Shown: positions 20,829 through 32,195, counted from the first letter of the stretch. The stretch: 64,000 nucleotides of DNA from Cercophora sp. LCS_1 (GCA_036250225.1 JAPZLL010000035.1:62001-126000); one strand, 5' to 3'. Program-made: numbers and translations. Notes: a model not told the origin generated them from the sequence alone.

Positions 20829-23800
20829 ATGTCGGATCAGTTTGTGTGCGACTGGGAGCAGTTGAAGCCCGAGATCAGGCGATTGTATCTCGTGAATAAC
20901 AAGTCTCTCGCTGAGGTTGTCAAGGTCCTAGGTGCTACGCGCCAAGTTCACATTACGTGAGAACCTCCCCGGCGCCGAGACAGCCACGATCTCGCAAGGC
21001 CATGGCTGATGCTACAACAGACAAGCGCAGCTTGAGTTCAAGCTCAAGCAATGGCAGTTCCGCAAGAATATGCCCCCACAAGCGTGGAGATATGTGGCAC
21101 AAGAGATCAGGAAGAGGAAGACCGACGAAAAGGACAGCGAAGTCGTGTATTGCGGCGTTGTTCTTCTGGAAAAGAAGGTCAAGAAAGCGTTGGCCCGGTA
21201 CGGGTTGGCGTCGACTGAAGATCGTATGTCGTCGATCGCATCTCGTATGCTGAACTCGTCGAGCGGGGGCACTAGCAGCTTGGCTCAGCAGTGGAACTCC
21301 CCAATGACATCCCAGTCTCCGTCCAGACCCCACTTGGAACATCACCCTTGGCGCAGACTTGGCCAGGGCATATGCCGTGGCTGTCATTCAAGGAGGAGTT
21401 GGAACACTGTGAGATGAAGCTCTTGTGCTTCGAAGAAAAGCAACTAACCATTGCCGCTAGTGTTAGATTCGTGTGCTGAAGAAAAGTTGGACGGTCCGAT
21501 CATTGAGTTGATTCTCACCCATGAGGACACACCAGGAACGCCGACAAATCTCTGGAATGGAATATCCTCGGCTTTCACTGGTATCCAGGAGCTCATGCCC
21601 AACAGGCCCATTGGCGAACGATCTCGTCAATCTGATGTCCTCTGCCAACAGGGATTTAACGCGGCCGAGATGCTTGAACTCCTGCTCTTTTTGCTCTCCA
21701 ACAACTCACCCGAATTGGCCTACTGGTCCCAGAACCTGGACTGTTTCGCCCTTTCTTTGCTCAAACGGACTCGCAGAAATCCTCCGCTCTGGCCCTCCGT
21801 GACCAGCTGTGGGCGGCAGCTCTTCGGATCTCAGACTTGGATGCGATCCGGGAACTGCTAAGGACGGGAGTTGATCCCAACCAGCCAATGGCCTTGAAGT
21901 ATCTAACCTTCCGGCCGATGCCCACGTTTCAGCCCTTCGGACCGCCCTCTATGCCGATCGAGACGGCCCTCCCACTGGAGATGGCGGTGTACGCCAGAAA
22001 CCGAGAACTGGCAGATTTGCTCCTCTCACATCATGCCAACTGGAGCGATGCAATGGCCAGAGTCTCGCTCGTGAAGTTTGCAACATTCGGGCACCGCGCA
22101 AATCACCAATCTACCGCAGTATTTCTCGCCGAGGTTCTCGCACAGCGCAGCCAGAATGTCACCGGTGAGGAATGGGACCAAGCCACCAAGCACATGACAT
22201 TGCGCGGCGACACGGAGTCTGTCAAGCTCCTTCTCGGGTTCTACCGAAACAACATGCTCACCGTCGAGTGCCTTCGTCCCGAGGCACTGGCATACGCTAT
22301 TCGGAACCGCCTTGATGGTATGGTGGAGCTCCTCGTGGATGCTGGCTGCGACGTCAATGCGCTCGCCAGATCCAAGCTATGGGAAGCCGTCTTTATTCGT
22401 AGCGCGGATATCTGTCGTCTTTTATTTCGCCACGGGGCATTGCCGCAGCATGAGCGATACGACATCTCTACTCCACTACAGTGTGCAGCTTACATGGGCA
22501 ATTCGGAACTTGTCCAGCTGCTTCTTTCCAACGGGGCGGACATCAACCATGTCAACTTGTCCGAAACCAGCCAAGCGCTTTTTCCCTGGGGTTCCGCTTG
22601 GAAGATGCAGGTTGGCAGAACATCTCCGGAGGCTGCGCTCTATGGCAAGCAGCCGCAAGTAGCCTTCATCCTACTCGAATCCGGAGCAGACATCATGGGG
22701 TCTGAGTTGATGATCGCTATACGGACAAGAATGACACCTCTCATCGAGCAGCTCCTCGACGCGGGTCCCCCCTTGGCGAATCAGTCGGACAATGTGGAAT
22801 CTGCACTCGAGGCCGCAATCACGACGAACCAGCTGGAAGTCGCCCATACCATTCTCGCAATGAGACCAGAGCTCTACGAGCCCTCGGCGCTCTGTGCCGC
22901 AACTCACATGGCCGTCATGAGCGGAGATCTTTCAATGATCGAGATTCTTCTCGAGCGTCGGGATCTCTTCGCTTTGGGCTCAGACCAGGCCGATCTGGCT
23001 CAAACTGAGTTAGAGGGGACAGCGCTGGCGATATCAGCGTATTTTGGCAGTCTGCCCATCATCGACCTCTTGATCAGCCACGACATCACCTCGCCCACCT
23101 GCCTCCTCCCGAGCGCCATGTCGTTGGTAACTCCCCACTCGGTCATGCATCACGAACTTGGGGAACAGGACCAAGCACCCTTGGATGTTTGGGGCCAGGA
23201 GAGTGGGTGGTGGAGAGGAGGGCCAGACGCCGACGCTAATCTAGTGACCGCATCCCCGCTGGAAGCCGCTGTAGCTGGCGGAGACCAGGACACGCTTTCG
23301 CTGATGCTGGGGCTCGGTTATCGGCCCGACACCGGTTCACTGACGACTGCTGCCCGTGCCGGCTATCTCGAGGGGCTGGAGATGCTGCTTGCCTGTAGCA
23401 CATGTGGCCTAGAAACAGCGGAGCGTTCCCTCGACCTTCGAGCTGCCCTTCACGCAGGGATAGGAGGGCGTCACGTTCAAATTGTGCAACGTCTGCTCCA
23501 AGCAGGCGTTGACATCAACGCCGAGCTACCTGCCCCAGACGAAACCCTGACAAATTGCATCTACTTCCAAGGTTCTGCCCACCTCTTTCGACCGAGAACG
23601 GCGCTACAGGCTGCGGTAGGCACGGGGTGTGCGGAGCTCGTCAAGCTACTTCTCGACCACGGAGCCGACCCTCATGCTTCGCCCGTGCCTAACGGCGGAG
23701 CAACAGCTTTACAACTAGCCGCAATCCAAGGGCTCTTAAGTATGGTTAAGAACTTGCTAGATATCGGCGTGGGTTGCAACGAAGAAGCTTCGGGGCCACA

Positions 23801-24443
23801 GGGAAGAACGGCACTCGAGGGCGCCGCTGAGCACGGGAGGTTAGACATGGTTCAATTTCTTCTGAGCCGCGGCGTGGAAACAACAGGTGGTTTTCGCAGG
23901 CAGTATATCCGAGCTATCGCGTTTGCGACAAAGAATGCGCACTACGTGGTCACGGACTTGCTATGAAATGCTAGAGCCTGGGATGAAGTGGATCACCAGT
24001 TATTTTGTGATGAGCTTGGGGAGTCCCGGTCCCCCGACAGTCACCTGAATTCCCAGCACCAGCCCTTTACCCTGCCGGAAACTTGGAAAGGGAAAGAGAA
24101 GGACACGACAAACCCTTGGGGGCTACCAACCGTTGACAACCTGCAGGAGGCGCACGAGTCTGTGGAGTCTTATGACCCCTGGGATCTCTATGCAATGACA
24201 GATGATAGCTGGATGCCGGCCCTCATGGAGGATTGGAGCACGGAATGGGATGGAAGCGGTTCTAGTTCTTCGGGGCCGAGCGGTAGGATTGCGAGTGAAG
24301 AGGGTGGGGTAGAAGGGTACCAGGCCATCATGGGAAAGGCGACTGCCATTCGTCATGGGAACGTCATCGGCGTTGAAGGAGCTGGGCTCGGGGACGATGA
24401 CCTTCTTGATCAGTTTTTGCTTCAGGAGATGTTTGACTTTTGA
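20829..24443 (+). CDS. Clr5-domain ankyrin-repeat protein, reading frame disturbed
   Basis: Exons 20829..20956, 21021..21223, 21289..21408 and 21461.. are supported by splice sites and phase. Residues 1-~55 (CDWEQLKPEIRRLYLVNNKSLAEVVKVL, then QWQFRKN) are a Clr5 domain, a short helical domain at the N-terminus of fungal regulatory proteins. A helical linker (AAEMLELLLFLLSNNSPELAYW) leads to many ankyrin repeats, for example NSELVQLLLSNGADINHVN, HVQIVQRLLQAGVDINAEL and CAELVKLLLDHGADPHASP. Two problems arise. Around 21740-21790 the frame must shift by one base (indel, or a weak 77-nt intron 21743..21819 that would delete family-like sequence). A TGA at 23964-23966 interrupts the end unless a 72-nt GTATAT intron 23903..23974 is spliced; after it the same frame continues as an acidic Trp-rich tail to 24443. 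It may be a decaying gene. Role of the family: probably transcriptional or recognition-related; unproven. Confidence 0.65.
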
Positions 24444-24590
24444 GGGGCGCCTGGATGATCTTGATAAACACCTAGATCAGACCAAAAGTAATGTTTTCTT
24501 CAAACCATTAAACTGCCTCGGGTACTTGCTTCCCACCTTATATCTCGTAGGCTCGGTACCACATCAAACAGCAATTTTCCTTGACATTAA

Positions 24591-25664
24591 ATGTTGTCGC
24601 AGGTTTGCCAGCAGTCGGCGCTAGCCCCGAAATGGGTGGTGATGCGGGGAATCCTGATGTGGCGTCGTTCTAGTCTAGACCGCGATGTTTGTCACAACGC
24701 CCAGGCTTCCTCGTTGTGCTTCTCGCATCACTGTGTGTCTCAAACTCCATCATCCATGACACTTGAAAAGCGACAAAGGGATCCCGTCGACCCGGGATTC
24801 GGGGTTCCCATCTTGACGACGCGAACAACCTCGACGCCCGCCTTGACGACATTGTGGACAAGCCCCGACGCGTGTTCAACACACTGGACGCACTATCGAT
24901 ATATCGGCACCGAGTACACCGGAGTGTACCAAGATGGCGCCTATAGCTTTGCAACGGCAAATGCGAGCGAGACTGTCACCGAAGAGCCGCTCTGTCGCGT
25001 GCCGGGCTGGGATGCAGCCTACGGGACCTTTAGTCCCGGTGTTTGTCCGCATCAATGGACCACAGTGACCTCGGGAATCGTCAACGGGAGCATTACCAGC
25101 GCGTATTGCTGTCCCAGGTGAGATTCTTTCCTTTGTCTCTGTCCATAATGTGGCGATTTACAAAGACTTTTTATTAGTGGCTATGATGATCAGGATGGCG
25201 CATGCGGCTCTATCTACACCACGACCATGTCATCGGTGACGATATACACTTCGTACGAGCAGACTCCGACCATAGGCGATATGCCGCCGGGAACCTTGTT
25301 TGTCACGCCGGTTTATGTCTTGCATCAGGCTTCGGATCTCAGCATTCTGCCTACCCAGCCAACAAGTACCAATGCGCTTGGGACTGAGCCTGAGCCTGAG
25401 CCCGAGCCCGAGAACGGGCCTGTGAGCAGTGGTGTTCGTTTAAGCGGTGGCGCAATTGCTGGGATTGTAATAGGGTGTCTTGTCGTCACCGCACTTGCAT
25501 CTGTTGCGGTTTGGTTCGTTTGGAGGAGGAAAAGGGGCTCCATGGGGACTACAGAACGGCCAGCCGAGCTGCATGGGGAGGAAAGCCACATACATCAGAT
25601 TGAAACAAGGGAGAAGCCGGTTGAGGTTGAGGGGGTGTCCAAGCCAGTGGAGTTGCCTGGGTGA
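24591..25664 (+). CDS. Single-pass membrane protein with Ser/Thr-rich ectodomain
   Basis: Exons ..25117 and 25178..25664 (GTGAGA donor, ATTAG acceptor, phase consistent). The start is uncertain: ATG 24591 gives 337 aa and ATG 24756 gives 282 aa. Neither begins with a classical signal peptide, although a hydrophobic frame (FLVVLLASLCVS) lies one base out of phase near 24700. The ectodomain carries Cys residues (CSTHWTHYRYIG, LCRVPGWDAAYGTFSPGVCPHQW, AYCCPR, GACGSIY) and N-glycosylation-like sites. It is followed by an EPEPEPEPE spacer, one clear transmembrane helix (GGAIAGIVIGCLVVTALASVAVWFVW) and a basic RRKR stop-transfer with a short charged tail. The layout resembles fungal wall-stress sensor-like or orphan surface proteins. 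Function not assigned. Confidence 0.7.
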
Positions 25665-27188
25665 GAAATGTATTGAGGTTACACTGAGCCCTGCTCACCC
25701 CTCGGAGAGCAAACTGGTCGTTGGGATTGTTTCCGGTCTCGGTTACAAGGAGATGTTCGGTATTGAAAGCTTTAAGTGAAACGTGATCCTTGACGCTTAG
25801 CTATTTTAGCATGAACAACAGTACAACGTGTCCGCCTTCAACAAGCATTTTGACCTCCATTGACATAAAGCAGTCTGCATATCTTCGCTGCTTCAACGGG
25901 CACTGGTTTTAAGCGTTGGACCCCAAGCCTTGCAACATTACAAACGACACCAAGGGGTTCGGATTTATTACTTACTGTAGGACAAAAGGAAGCAGAAACT
26001 ATGACAAGTGTCTTCTTATTCCCGGAAATACCAGGTTGAGAAACCTTCTGGGAATTGGTAACTACATCAGCAATGATGTGCTTGTCATCAGGAAAATCAG
26101 GTGGGCTTGAAATCTGAGAACTGTTTGGTTGGCTTGGCTTGCAACCCTCCACGGATAACTTGAAATTTTAGCGACGTTATTCACCAACGCGGGAGATATT
26201 GTTTCCTCGCCACCTGGCAGCGTCTGCAGTATGCCTCTTATCACGGTTTCTGTTCCAGAACACCCATTTGAGAGATTTTGTCTCCTGATTGCCGAAATCT
26301 TGCACCAATGTGTCTGAGTCGTCGTCGGAGGTCGCGTTGGGCCGCCAGGCACTGGGAGACGGACCAGACCCCTGTCACGCACGCTGCCACCTGCCAACGG
26401 CGCTGCCAACCCCGTCAATTTCCCACGCGAACCGCCCAGCCACCCGCTCGAAGTTCCCCACCAACCCCGCGGAAAGAGGAAAAGGGTCCAGGAACAACTC
26501 AGACCTGCGTCATGTCTTCCATGTCAGTCCACCATCGTCGCCAACACAGCGCAATCGCCAATTGAGACCCAATTGTTGCCCGACCGGTACGTCACTCCTG
26601 CGATATCTTCTCGTCATCTCTCGTTTCTGGGGAAGCTTCAATCGTTCGTCCGAGTCACTCGTCATTGTCAAATCCCGCCCGCTTCCCGTTGCTGCGTCGC
26701 GTCCGCGCCATCCGATAAGAAATCGCGCCGCGCCAAGGGTGACGAAAACCCACCCAACGGAGGCACCCTCAAGAAGCGCCCACGTTCCTCTCTCTCACTG
26801 TCGCATCCACGAACAATCATCGCCGCATCATCGAGTTTGCTCTGTTTGAACAACCACACACATTCTCGACAGCAATTGCGATCGAATCGCGTCGCCCAAG
26901 TCCCACCTGAGGTTGCGCACGAACCCGAACGACTCCGCAGCCGAGCGGAGGTCCGACTTCGCAAGCAATCCACCCGGGCCGTGACGGCCCGTAGCGCCAC
27001 TCCACCCGCGACGTGGCAGATCATCAAACAAAAAGTTGCAAACGCTTCACCGACTCGATTGTCGCGCCGACAGCTTCGGTGCTGCTGACGCCGCTCCTCT
27101 CCCCGACTGGGCGCATCCTCGAGCGGTGCGCATCGCGGCGCAAACCGATTCCTTCGATCTGATCCATCTCAAAGACCGGTAATCAACA
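25665..27188. other. Intergenic region
   Basis: About 1.5 kb. I see no convincing gene on either strand. From about 26500 the sequence is C-rich with several short upstream ATG frames and may be a long 5' leader of the MARVEL-like gene. Frames of 170-190 codons here overlap in multiple phases. Confidence 0.45.
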
Positions 27189-27832
27189 ATGGCTGCTTCG
27201 ACGGTAACCTCGGGCTCGCTCGTCTACGAGCGCCGCGTCGAGCGCGTTCACAAATACCACTGGCCTGCGATCCAGCTCAACCTGTGGATGCTGATCATGC
27301 TCATCTCGGCCTGCACCATCATTGGAGTTTTTGCGACGTTTATCCAGATCCAGGGCCAGCTGCTTTTGCCGGTGCCATGGTACGTTTTGTCTTGGTTGAC
27401 GTCAACGGCGCGTCCCGCTAGGGACATTACTGACATGTTTCGGTCGACAGGTACTTCCCATACTACATCACCGTCTCTGCGCTCGTCGTCTCGTTCATCA
27501 TCGTTCTGCTCTGGCTTATCTTCCAACGCCGATTACTCCCGTCGATTGTCATGATTGGAGGATTTATACTGTTTGTGCTGTGGCTTGTGGGACTTATTGT
27601 CATCTCGGTGCAGCTGTGGGGTCCCACAGGCTCTGTCAGTTCGAACTGTAACCTGTTTGTGTTTGGTGCGAACCCGCAACCGGTGGGGCAGAGCTTGCAG
27701 ACGCTGGCATGGCTGCAACAAAAGAGTGTTTGCCAGAGCTGGCAGGCCGTGTTTGCGTTTGGCATGGTGGGCGCCATTTTCCTGCTGTGGATAATGGTTA
27801 TGGCGTACCAGGTGTTTGTGGGGTATAGCTGA
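27189..27832 (+). CDS. MARVEL-like four-helix membrane protein
   Basis: Exons 27189..27379 and 27451..27832 (GTACGT donor, CTGAC branch, GACAG acceptor) give 190 aa. There are four hydrophobic segments: LNLWMLIMLISACTIIGVFATF, YYITVSALVVSFIIVLLWLIF, IGGFILFVLWLVGLIVISVQLW and VFAFGMVGAIFLLWIMVMAYQVF. A loop with two Cys (SNCNLF ... KSVCQSW) lies between helices 3 and 4. The length and topology match fungal MARVEL-domain proteins, which sit in plasma-membrane or vesicle microdomains. The family call rests on topology, with no diagnostic motif. Confidence 0.75.
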
Positions 27833-28409
27833 TGGGTGATGATTTGATGGAAAAGATGGTCTGCTTCGTGTGGATACTTATGGACGGATTTGTTTGGGAG
27901 GAGTTGGTGGAGCGTGCTTTTGTCGGTTGGAGATCTGCTTTTGGGCTGGGTCAGAGCATAGAATTTTGGCGTTTGGGACATCTACGGTGGATTTTGAGGG
28001 CTGTCGTCAACGTCTGGCAGACCCGTGTTTACGATATTATGTTTAATCGCCGCCGTGTTGAAACGGCCTTGAACACGTTGACTTTCAATTGTGATGTCAG
28101 CTAAATCGCGTGAGCGGACTCTTCCGCGTCTGCCGCCTACGCCAGACCGAGGGGTTCTGCACGGCGCTTCGAATGTCAATGTGATTGGACTTCCCCCACG
28201 GAGGCGTCGATGCCAAGCGAATGCTGTCACCAATCGACAATTCGACGATGTGGCGGTGTTGGACTTGAGCCGCATCAGGCTCCGAGAACTTCAGCTTCTC
28301 AACTCAACATCGCGCCATCATCTTCTCGGACAATCAATCACAGACACCCTGCTGAGGACGGCACCCCAACCTTGACCATCGCCACCAAAAAGCACGCCGT
28401 TCCGTTGCG
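27833..28409. other. Intergenic region
   Basis: Between two forward-strand genes; no coding evidence beyond short frames. Confidence 0.5.
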
Positions 28410-29849
28410 ATGAAGACATTCGCCCCCGAGTGCACCCTCCCCGAGACGGGGCCGGCGTTCATCCAGCAACCCAATGTTCGGTCGACCATGGACATCATTT
28501 GGAGCTCCCTCGTCATTATGGTCCTCTGCACTTGGTCTATCCTCCATCTCAACGTCCCGCCGCAACTCAAACCTTTGCCGCCTCCAAAGAACGTATGGGA
28601 ACGCTTCCGACGGAGCTTCTTCATTTCCTGGTACAGGGCCAAGCCGAAGATCAGGTGGATGGCATTCACCATGCTCTTCCCTGAATGGCCTCTTGGCGTA
28701 GCAATCAAGACCTTGGCTAGCGGGCTCAAGCACACCCAAGAGTTTAATGCCTTTCAGGAGACCGAGAAGCTCGGTGATGAAGCCGAGTGGACGTTGACAC
28801 ATTCCATGTATGCCAACATGGGTGGATTCGTGGTCCGGTTCCCGACGACCGAAGACCTGGGCCAACCATCTATCGAGGAGACAAGTGACAGAATCGGGAC
28901 GTGGCTTGACAAACTCCGCGTCTACAGCGAAGTTGGATATCGTCATCTCGGTCCTTTCGACTGGGACCCTCACCGGAAACATTTCGCCTTGGCCAAGGCA
29001 AATATTGGATTCCTGGGGCTCGACGAGCAAAATGTCTCCGACGGCGAAGCTCGCGCTCTGAGCGGCAGTGTTTGGGCTCTGAATGCCCCTCAACTACTTG
29101 AAGCTCGGCGTTGCGGGATTATTCGACAGTTGTCAGCCATCACCGAAGACGAGATCAACGATAAGAACAAGGGAGACATGTTGATCAAGCTTTTGGCTAT
29201 CCTCCAAGTGGTTTGGCTGAACATACAGCTCATCATCCGTGCCATTGAGGGCAGGCAATCTTCCCAGCTCGAGATTACGGCGCTGGCGCTGGCTGCCTGT
29301 GCTTTTGCTACTTATGTTTTGCTGTTGTGGCAGCCAAAAGATATTTACACGCCCGCTGTGCTGCTCGCACAAAGAAGTCCCAGCCAAGAGGAGTTTGACA
29401 AGCTCGTGAAACTCACTTCCAAGGGGGGCTTCTTTTCGAGGAAAAGCTACACGGTGAAAAACTTCACTAATCCCGACGCAGGCGAAGGGAAGATCGAGGA
29501 GGGCCTAGATTGGTACGGGACTGCTATCGGGCTCTTCATCTTTGGTTGCATTCATCTTGTTGCGTGGAACTTTCACTTTCCATCAGCAGTTGAACAGCTG
29601 TTATGGCGAATTTCCAGCCTTCTTGTGGTCTGTCTTCCACTGGCCTTGATGGTGGCTTTCTTCTTTTACATAAAGGCTGCGAGTGGGTCTTGGCAGGAAG
29701 GTGTTGCCCTCATTTTTCTTCTCCTCATATTAGTAGTATTCGCTTTGGCGAGATTATTCCTCCTCGTGGAGGCATTCCGATCAACCTACTATCTACCGCC
29801 CTCGAGCTACGTCGCTACATGGGCAAACAACATCCCACATTTTGGATAG
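28410..29849 (+). CDS. Polytopic membrane protein of an uncharacterised fungal family
   Basis: A single exon of 479 aa. The N-terminus (RSTMDIIWSSLVIMVLCTWSILHLNVP) is highly characteristic of a large family of fungal integral membrane proteins that start with a Trp/Cys-containing helix followed by HLNVP. The middle is soluble and acidic (KLGDEAEWTLTHSMYANMGGFVVRF, then a DEINDKNKGDMLIKLLAILQVVWLNIQLIIRAIEG helix). At least five more helices follow, including LEITALALAACAFATYVLLLWQP, WYGTAIGLFIFGCIHLVAWNF, LWRISSLLVVCLPLALMVAFFFYI and GVALIFLLLILVVFALARLFLLVEAF. It ends with the YLPPSSYVATWANNIPHFG-type tail usual for the family. No biochemical role is known to me. Confidence 0.85.
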   Translation: MKTFAPECTLPETGPAFIQQPNVRSTMDIIWSSLVIMVLCTWSILHLNVPPQLKPLPPPKNVWERFRRSFFISWYRAKPKIRWMAFTMLFPEWPLGVAIKTLASGLKHTQEFNAFQETEKLGDEAEWTLTHSMYANMGGFVVRFPTTEDLGQPSIEETSDRIGTWLDKLRVYSEVGYRHLGPFDWDPHRKHFALAKANIGFLGLDEQNVSDGEARALSGSVWALNAPQLLEARRCGIIRQLSAITEDEINDKNKGDMLIKLLAILQVVWLNIQLIIRAIEGRQSSQLEITALALAACAFATYVLLLWQPKDIYTPAVLLAQRSPSQEEFDKLVKLTSKGGFFSRKSYTVKNFTNPDAGEGKIEEGLDWYGTAIGLFIFGCIHLVAWNFHFPSAVEQLLWRISSLLVVCLPLALMVAFFFYIKAASGSWQEGVALIFLLLILVVFALARLFLLVEAFRSTYYLPPSSYVATWANNIPHFG

Positions 29850-29906
29850 ATAGCTCAGATAGCCTCATCGCCATAATCATATTCACTGCTCATCACAACC
29901 TGAAGC

Positions 29907-30860
29907 CTACGGTGTAATCCTCACAACAGAAGCACTCGCGCCACCCTGCCCAACAGTAGCATACAACAGCCCCGAATCCGCACTCGTCCGTCCAAAAACC
30001 ACAACTGTGCAAAGCCCAAACCCGCTCCCGCTCAAATTACTCTCCACGACCGACGTAGCACCCAGTCCCGTCGACGGCGCCGGATCAATCTCCACCTCAA
30101 CAACCTCGTTATCATACATGGCGCCAATATACGCCACACCCTCACCAGCAGAATCGACCCGAATCGCAAAATCATCAATATTCTGACCGCTCGCCAGCGT
30201 CTCCACCGCCCCAGTCGGCACCACGTTCCCATCCACAGGCCGACGACTCAGCGAAGCAGCGAGATGGTTTGCCCAGTACAAATACCCCGGCGCGGTCTGA
30301 ATCCCATTGATCCCCGTCATGTTGGTCAGCGGCGTGGTGTACGACGCCGTGTCGACATCCATGAGATACACGCTCTCGAGCTCGGTGTCACTGATCAAGA
30401 CCCTGTGGTTCGTCCACGCTGCGACGCCGTTGAGGAACCCAGCAGACGGAAGGGCGGTGAGAAGCGAGACAGACGGTGTGCCGGTGCTGGAGAACCGCAG
30501 TTTCCAGACTTTGGCGCTGCCAGGGGCGACGGTGAAGGGCGCAGGGATGTAGGCGCTCGCAAAGATGTAGGTCTCTGGTCGCTTGCCATGCTTCTTGCGC
30601 GGGACGACTTCGGCGATGCCGGTGAGGTTGTAGGCGCCTGCTACCGAGACGAGGAGGGAGCCGGTTGAGGTTGCGGGGTCGATTTGCCAGATTTCAGGCG
30701 CGTCGCCGCGGGTGGCGAGGATTTTGCCGTTGGGACGGACCGCGAGGTTTTCGAACCACGAGTTGGGGAGGGTGCCGGGGACGGTGAAGATTGTGGTGGG
30801 GGTGGAGAGCACGGGTGCCACGAGGAGGGCAACCGTCTGGAGGAGGGTGAGGAGATGCAT
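29907..30860 (-). CDS. Secreted SMP-30/gluconolactonase-like beta-propeller protein
   Basis: The ATG at 30860 (reverse) gives 317 aa. The signal peptide is MHLLTLLQTVALLVAPVLS. The mature protein has the blade pattern of SMP-30/gluconolaconase-like proteins of fungi: FENLAVRPNGKILAT, EIWQIDP, NLTGIAEV, FLNGVAAW, VLISDTELESVYLMDVDT, GINGIQTAPGYLYWANH, IDDFAIRVDSAGEGVAYIGAMYDNEV and a GLLYATVGQGG end. It probably acts outside the cell on a sugar lactone or similar small molecule; substrate unknown. It converges with the gene at 28410-29849, with only ~57 bp between the stop codons. Its 5' leader carries a TG/AG microsatellite starting 10 bases before the ATG. Confidence 0.85.
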   Translation of the reverse strand: MHLLTLLQTVALLVAPVLSTPTTIFTVPGTLPNSWFENLAVRPNGKILATRGDAPEIWQIDPATSTGSLLVSVAGAYNLTGIAEVVPRKKHGKRPETYIFASAYIPAPFTVAPGSAKVWKLRFSSTGTPSVSLLTALPSAGFLNGVAAWTNHRVLISDTELESVYLMDVDTASYTTPLTNMTGINGIQTAPGYLYWANHLAASLSRRPVDGNVVPTGAVETLASGQNIDDFAIRVDSAGEGVAYIGAMYDNEVVEVEIDPAPSTGLGATSVVESNLSGSGFGLCTVVVFGRTSADSGLLYATVGQGGASASVVRITP

Positions 30861-30866
30861 TTTGGT

Positions 30867-30870
<4 letters not shown>

Positions 30871-30914
<44 letters not shown>
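30871..30914. repeat. (CT)n(CA)n compound microsatellite
   Basis: About 14 CT units followed by 8 CA units. On the transcribed strand of the SMP-30-like gene it reads TG repeats then AG repeats and lies in the presumed 5' UTR or core promoter, 10 bases from the start codon. Confidence 0.9.
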
Positions 30915-31479
30915 TACAAAAGTCACTGATTTGGATGCGATGCGTGTCAGATGAAAGCTGTGGGTTGTTGAGGGGGGCTATTTATGTACTTGTACTTTGG
31001 TCATTGTCCATTCTTTCCCATTCCAACCCCCTGCTTACCTTATCGGAAGCAATGATACGAATACGTTATAAATAGCGGGCTTGGTGTTTTCGGTCAAAGC
31101 GTTCTCTCGCTGCGCTGCGGTACAGTAGCACGAGCCTCAGGTGTCGGGTTCCCGGTAAGCAGCATGGCAATTGATCGGTTTGCTGACCCTTGGTCCTCTT
31201 TCGGGCGACCCCGCTCCTTGGCGTGGGATCAGAACCAGGTCGGTACATTGCTAGCTCGCTGAGGCTGGACGCCGAACAACCTCATTCTCTTCGGCACTTT
31301 GCCAACTTTGGCCTGTCCAGCATAACGCATGCAGCCTGCTTCGGAAAGCGAACCGAGAGCGGATGAGGGGCATAATAGGGGCTCGACTGACCAGCGACGA
31401 GTTCGTCAATTCGGCGCTCGGCGTCACTGTGATGAAGATGGGGGCCTGCATTGGAAGATGTGTCTATTGGATATTGGCG
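30915..31479. other. Intergenic region
   Basis: Upstream of the SMP-30-like gene and downstream of the DUF6594-like fragment. No gene supported. Confidence 0.45.
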
Positions 31480-32195
31480 TCAATGGTCCCCATGTCCACA
31501 TGGGTGGAAATGGACGGCGTCCTGGTGTCGAGTGTGGGCGGAGCACACAACCAGAACAGCGACATAGGCAGCAGTCGCCCCAAAGACCTCTGCCCTTCTT
31601 GCGGTTGCGAAAAGCGAGGCAAGCATGACAAAGGGTGCCATGGACATGGCCAGAAAGCCCGGAAGCTGCCCCTCGGTCTTGGCCTGTCGAAGAGCTACAA
31701 TTGCACCATAGAGAAGGCCAGTGGCGACTAATAAACTGATGGTCACTGCTACCCGACCGACCCATTTCTCATCGAATAGTTTGACGGTATCTGTGAATTT
31801 AATTGTCTGTTGATTTATTATCGTCTGTTAGTTGTAGTAGCTAGGCCAATAACAAGTCTTACGGAGCGGGCAGCGTCGCAACCTGATGCTGGCGAAGAAG
31901 CGCTTTTTCTGCAAACCATGCCCCCTCATTACTATCCTACGACAGTTTGGAACGATGTGAAAGACAAGGTAAGTAGATGGGTGAGGCGGTATGGCTTACG
32001 GCACTCCTTCAGGGCTTGCTGGAACTCTTCGATTATTTTCATGCGTTCGAACTCCGGGCGATCCGCGACTACAGAGTTGCCTTCGAATGCTTCCCAGGAC
32101 CGAATGGATCGCAGGCACTCGTTGTCGCCGTTCATGGCGGTCGTGCCAGCGTCGTCAAGCTTCTGTTGCAACCAAGCAACCTTGCTCTCCAGATG
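31480..32195 (-). pseudogene. DUF6594-like protein, decayed and internally deleted
   Basis: Three pieces on the reverse strand match parts of the DUF6594 fungal membrane-protein family. Piece 1, 32000..32195 (LESKVAWLQQKLDDAG ... RSIRSWEAFEG ... FERMKIIEEFQQALKEC), is followed by a good intron 31909..31999. Piece 2, 31863..31908 (QKALLRQHQVATLPAP), ends at a GTAAGA donor. Piece 3, about 31480..31790 (WVGRVAVTISLLVATGLLYGAIVALR ... FLAMSMAPFVMLASLFATARRAEVFGATAAYVAVLVV), holds the two C-terminal helices. The usual N-terminal exon and roughly 150 residues between pieces 2 and 3 are missing. Piece 3 is not in phase with piece 2 through the visible acceptors. Piece 1 lies antisense to the retropepsin-like ORF. 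I read it as a relic; a truncated expressed gene is possible. Confidence 0.55.

Noticed and set aside
20268..20865. Three overlapping forward frames of 140-180 codons
   Set aside because: All three phases are open at once, there is no domain, and the region holds dispersed repeated motifs; treated as upstream DNA of the Clr5 gene.
26289..27088. Forward frames of ~170-190 codons before the MARVEL-like gene
   Set aside because: Basic, low-complexity translations in several phases; more likely a C-rich leader.
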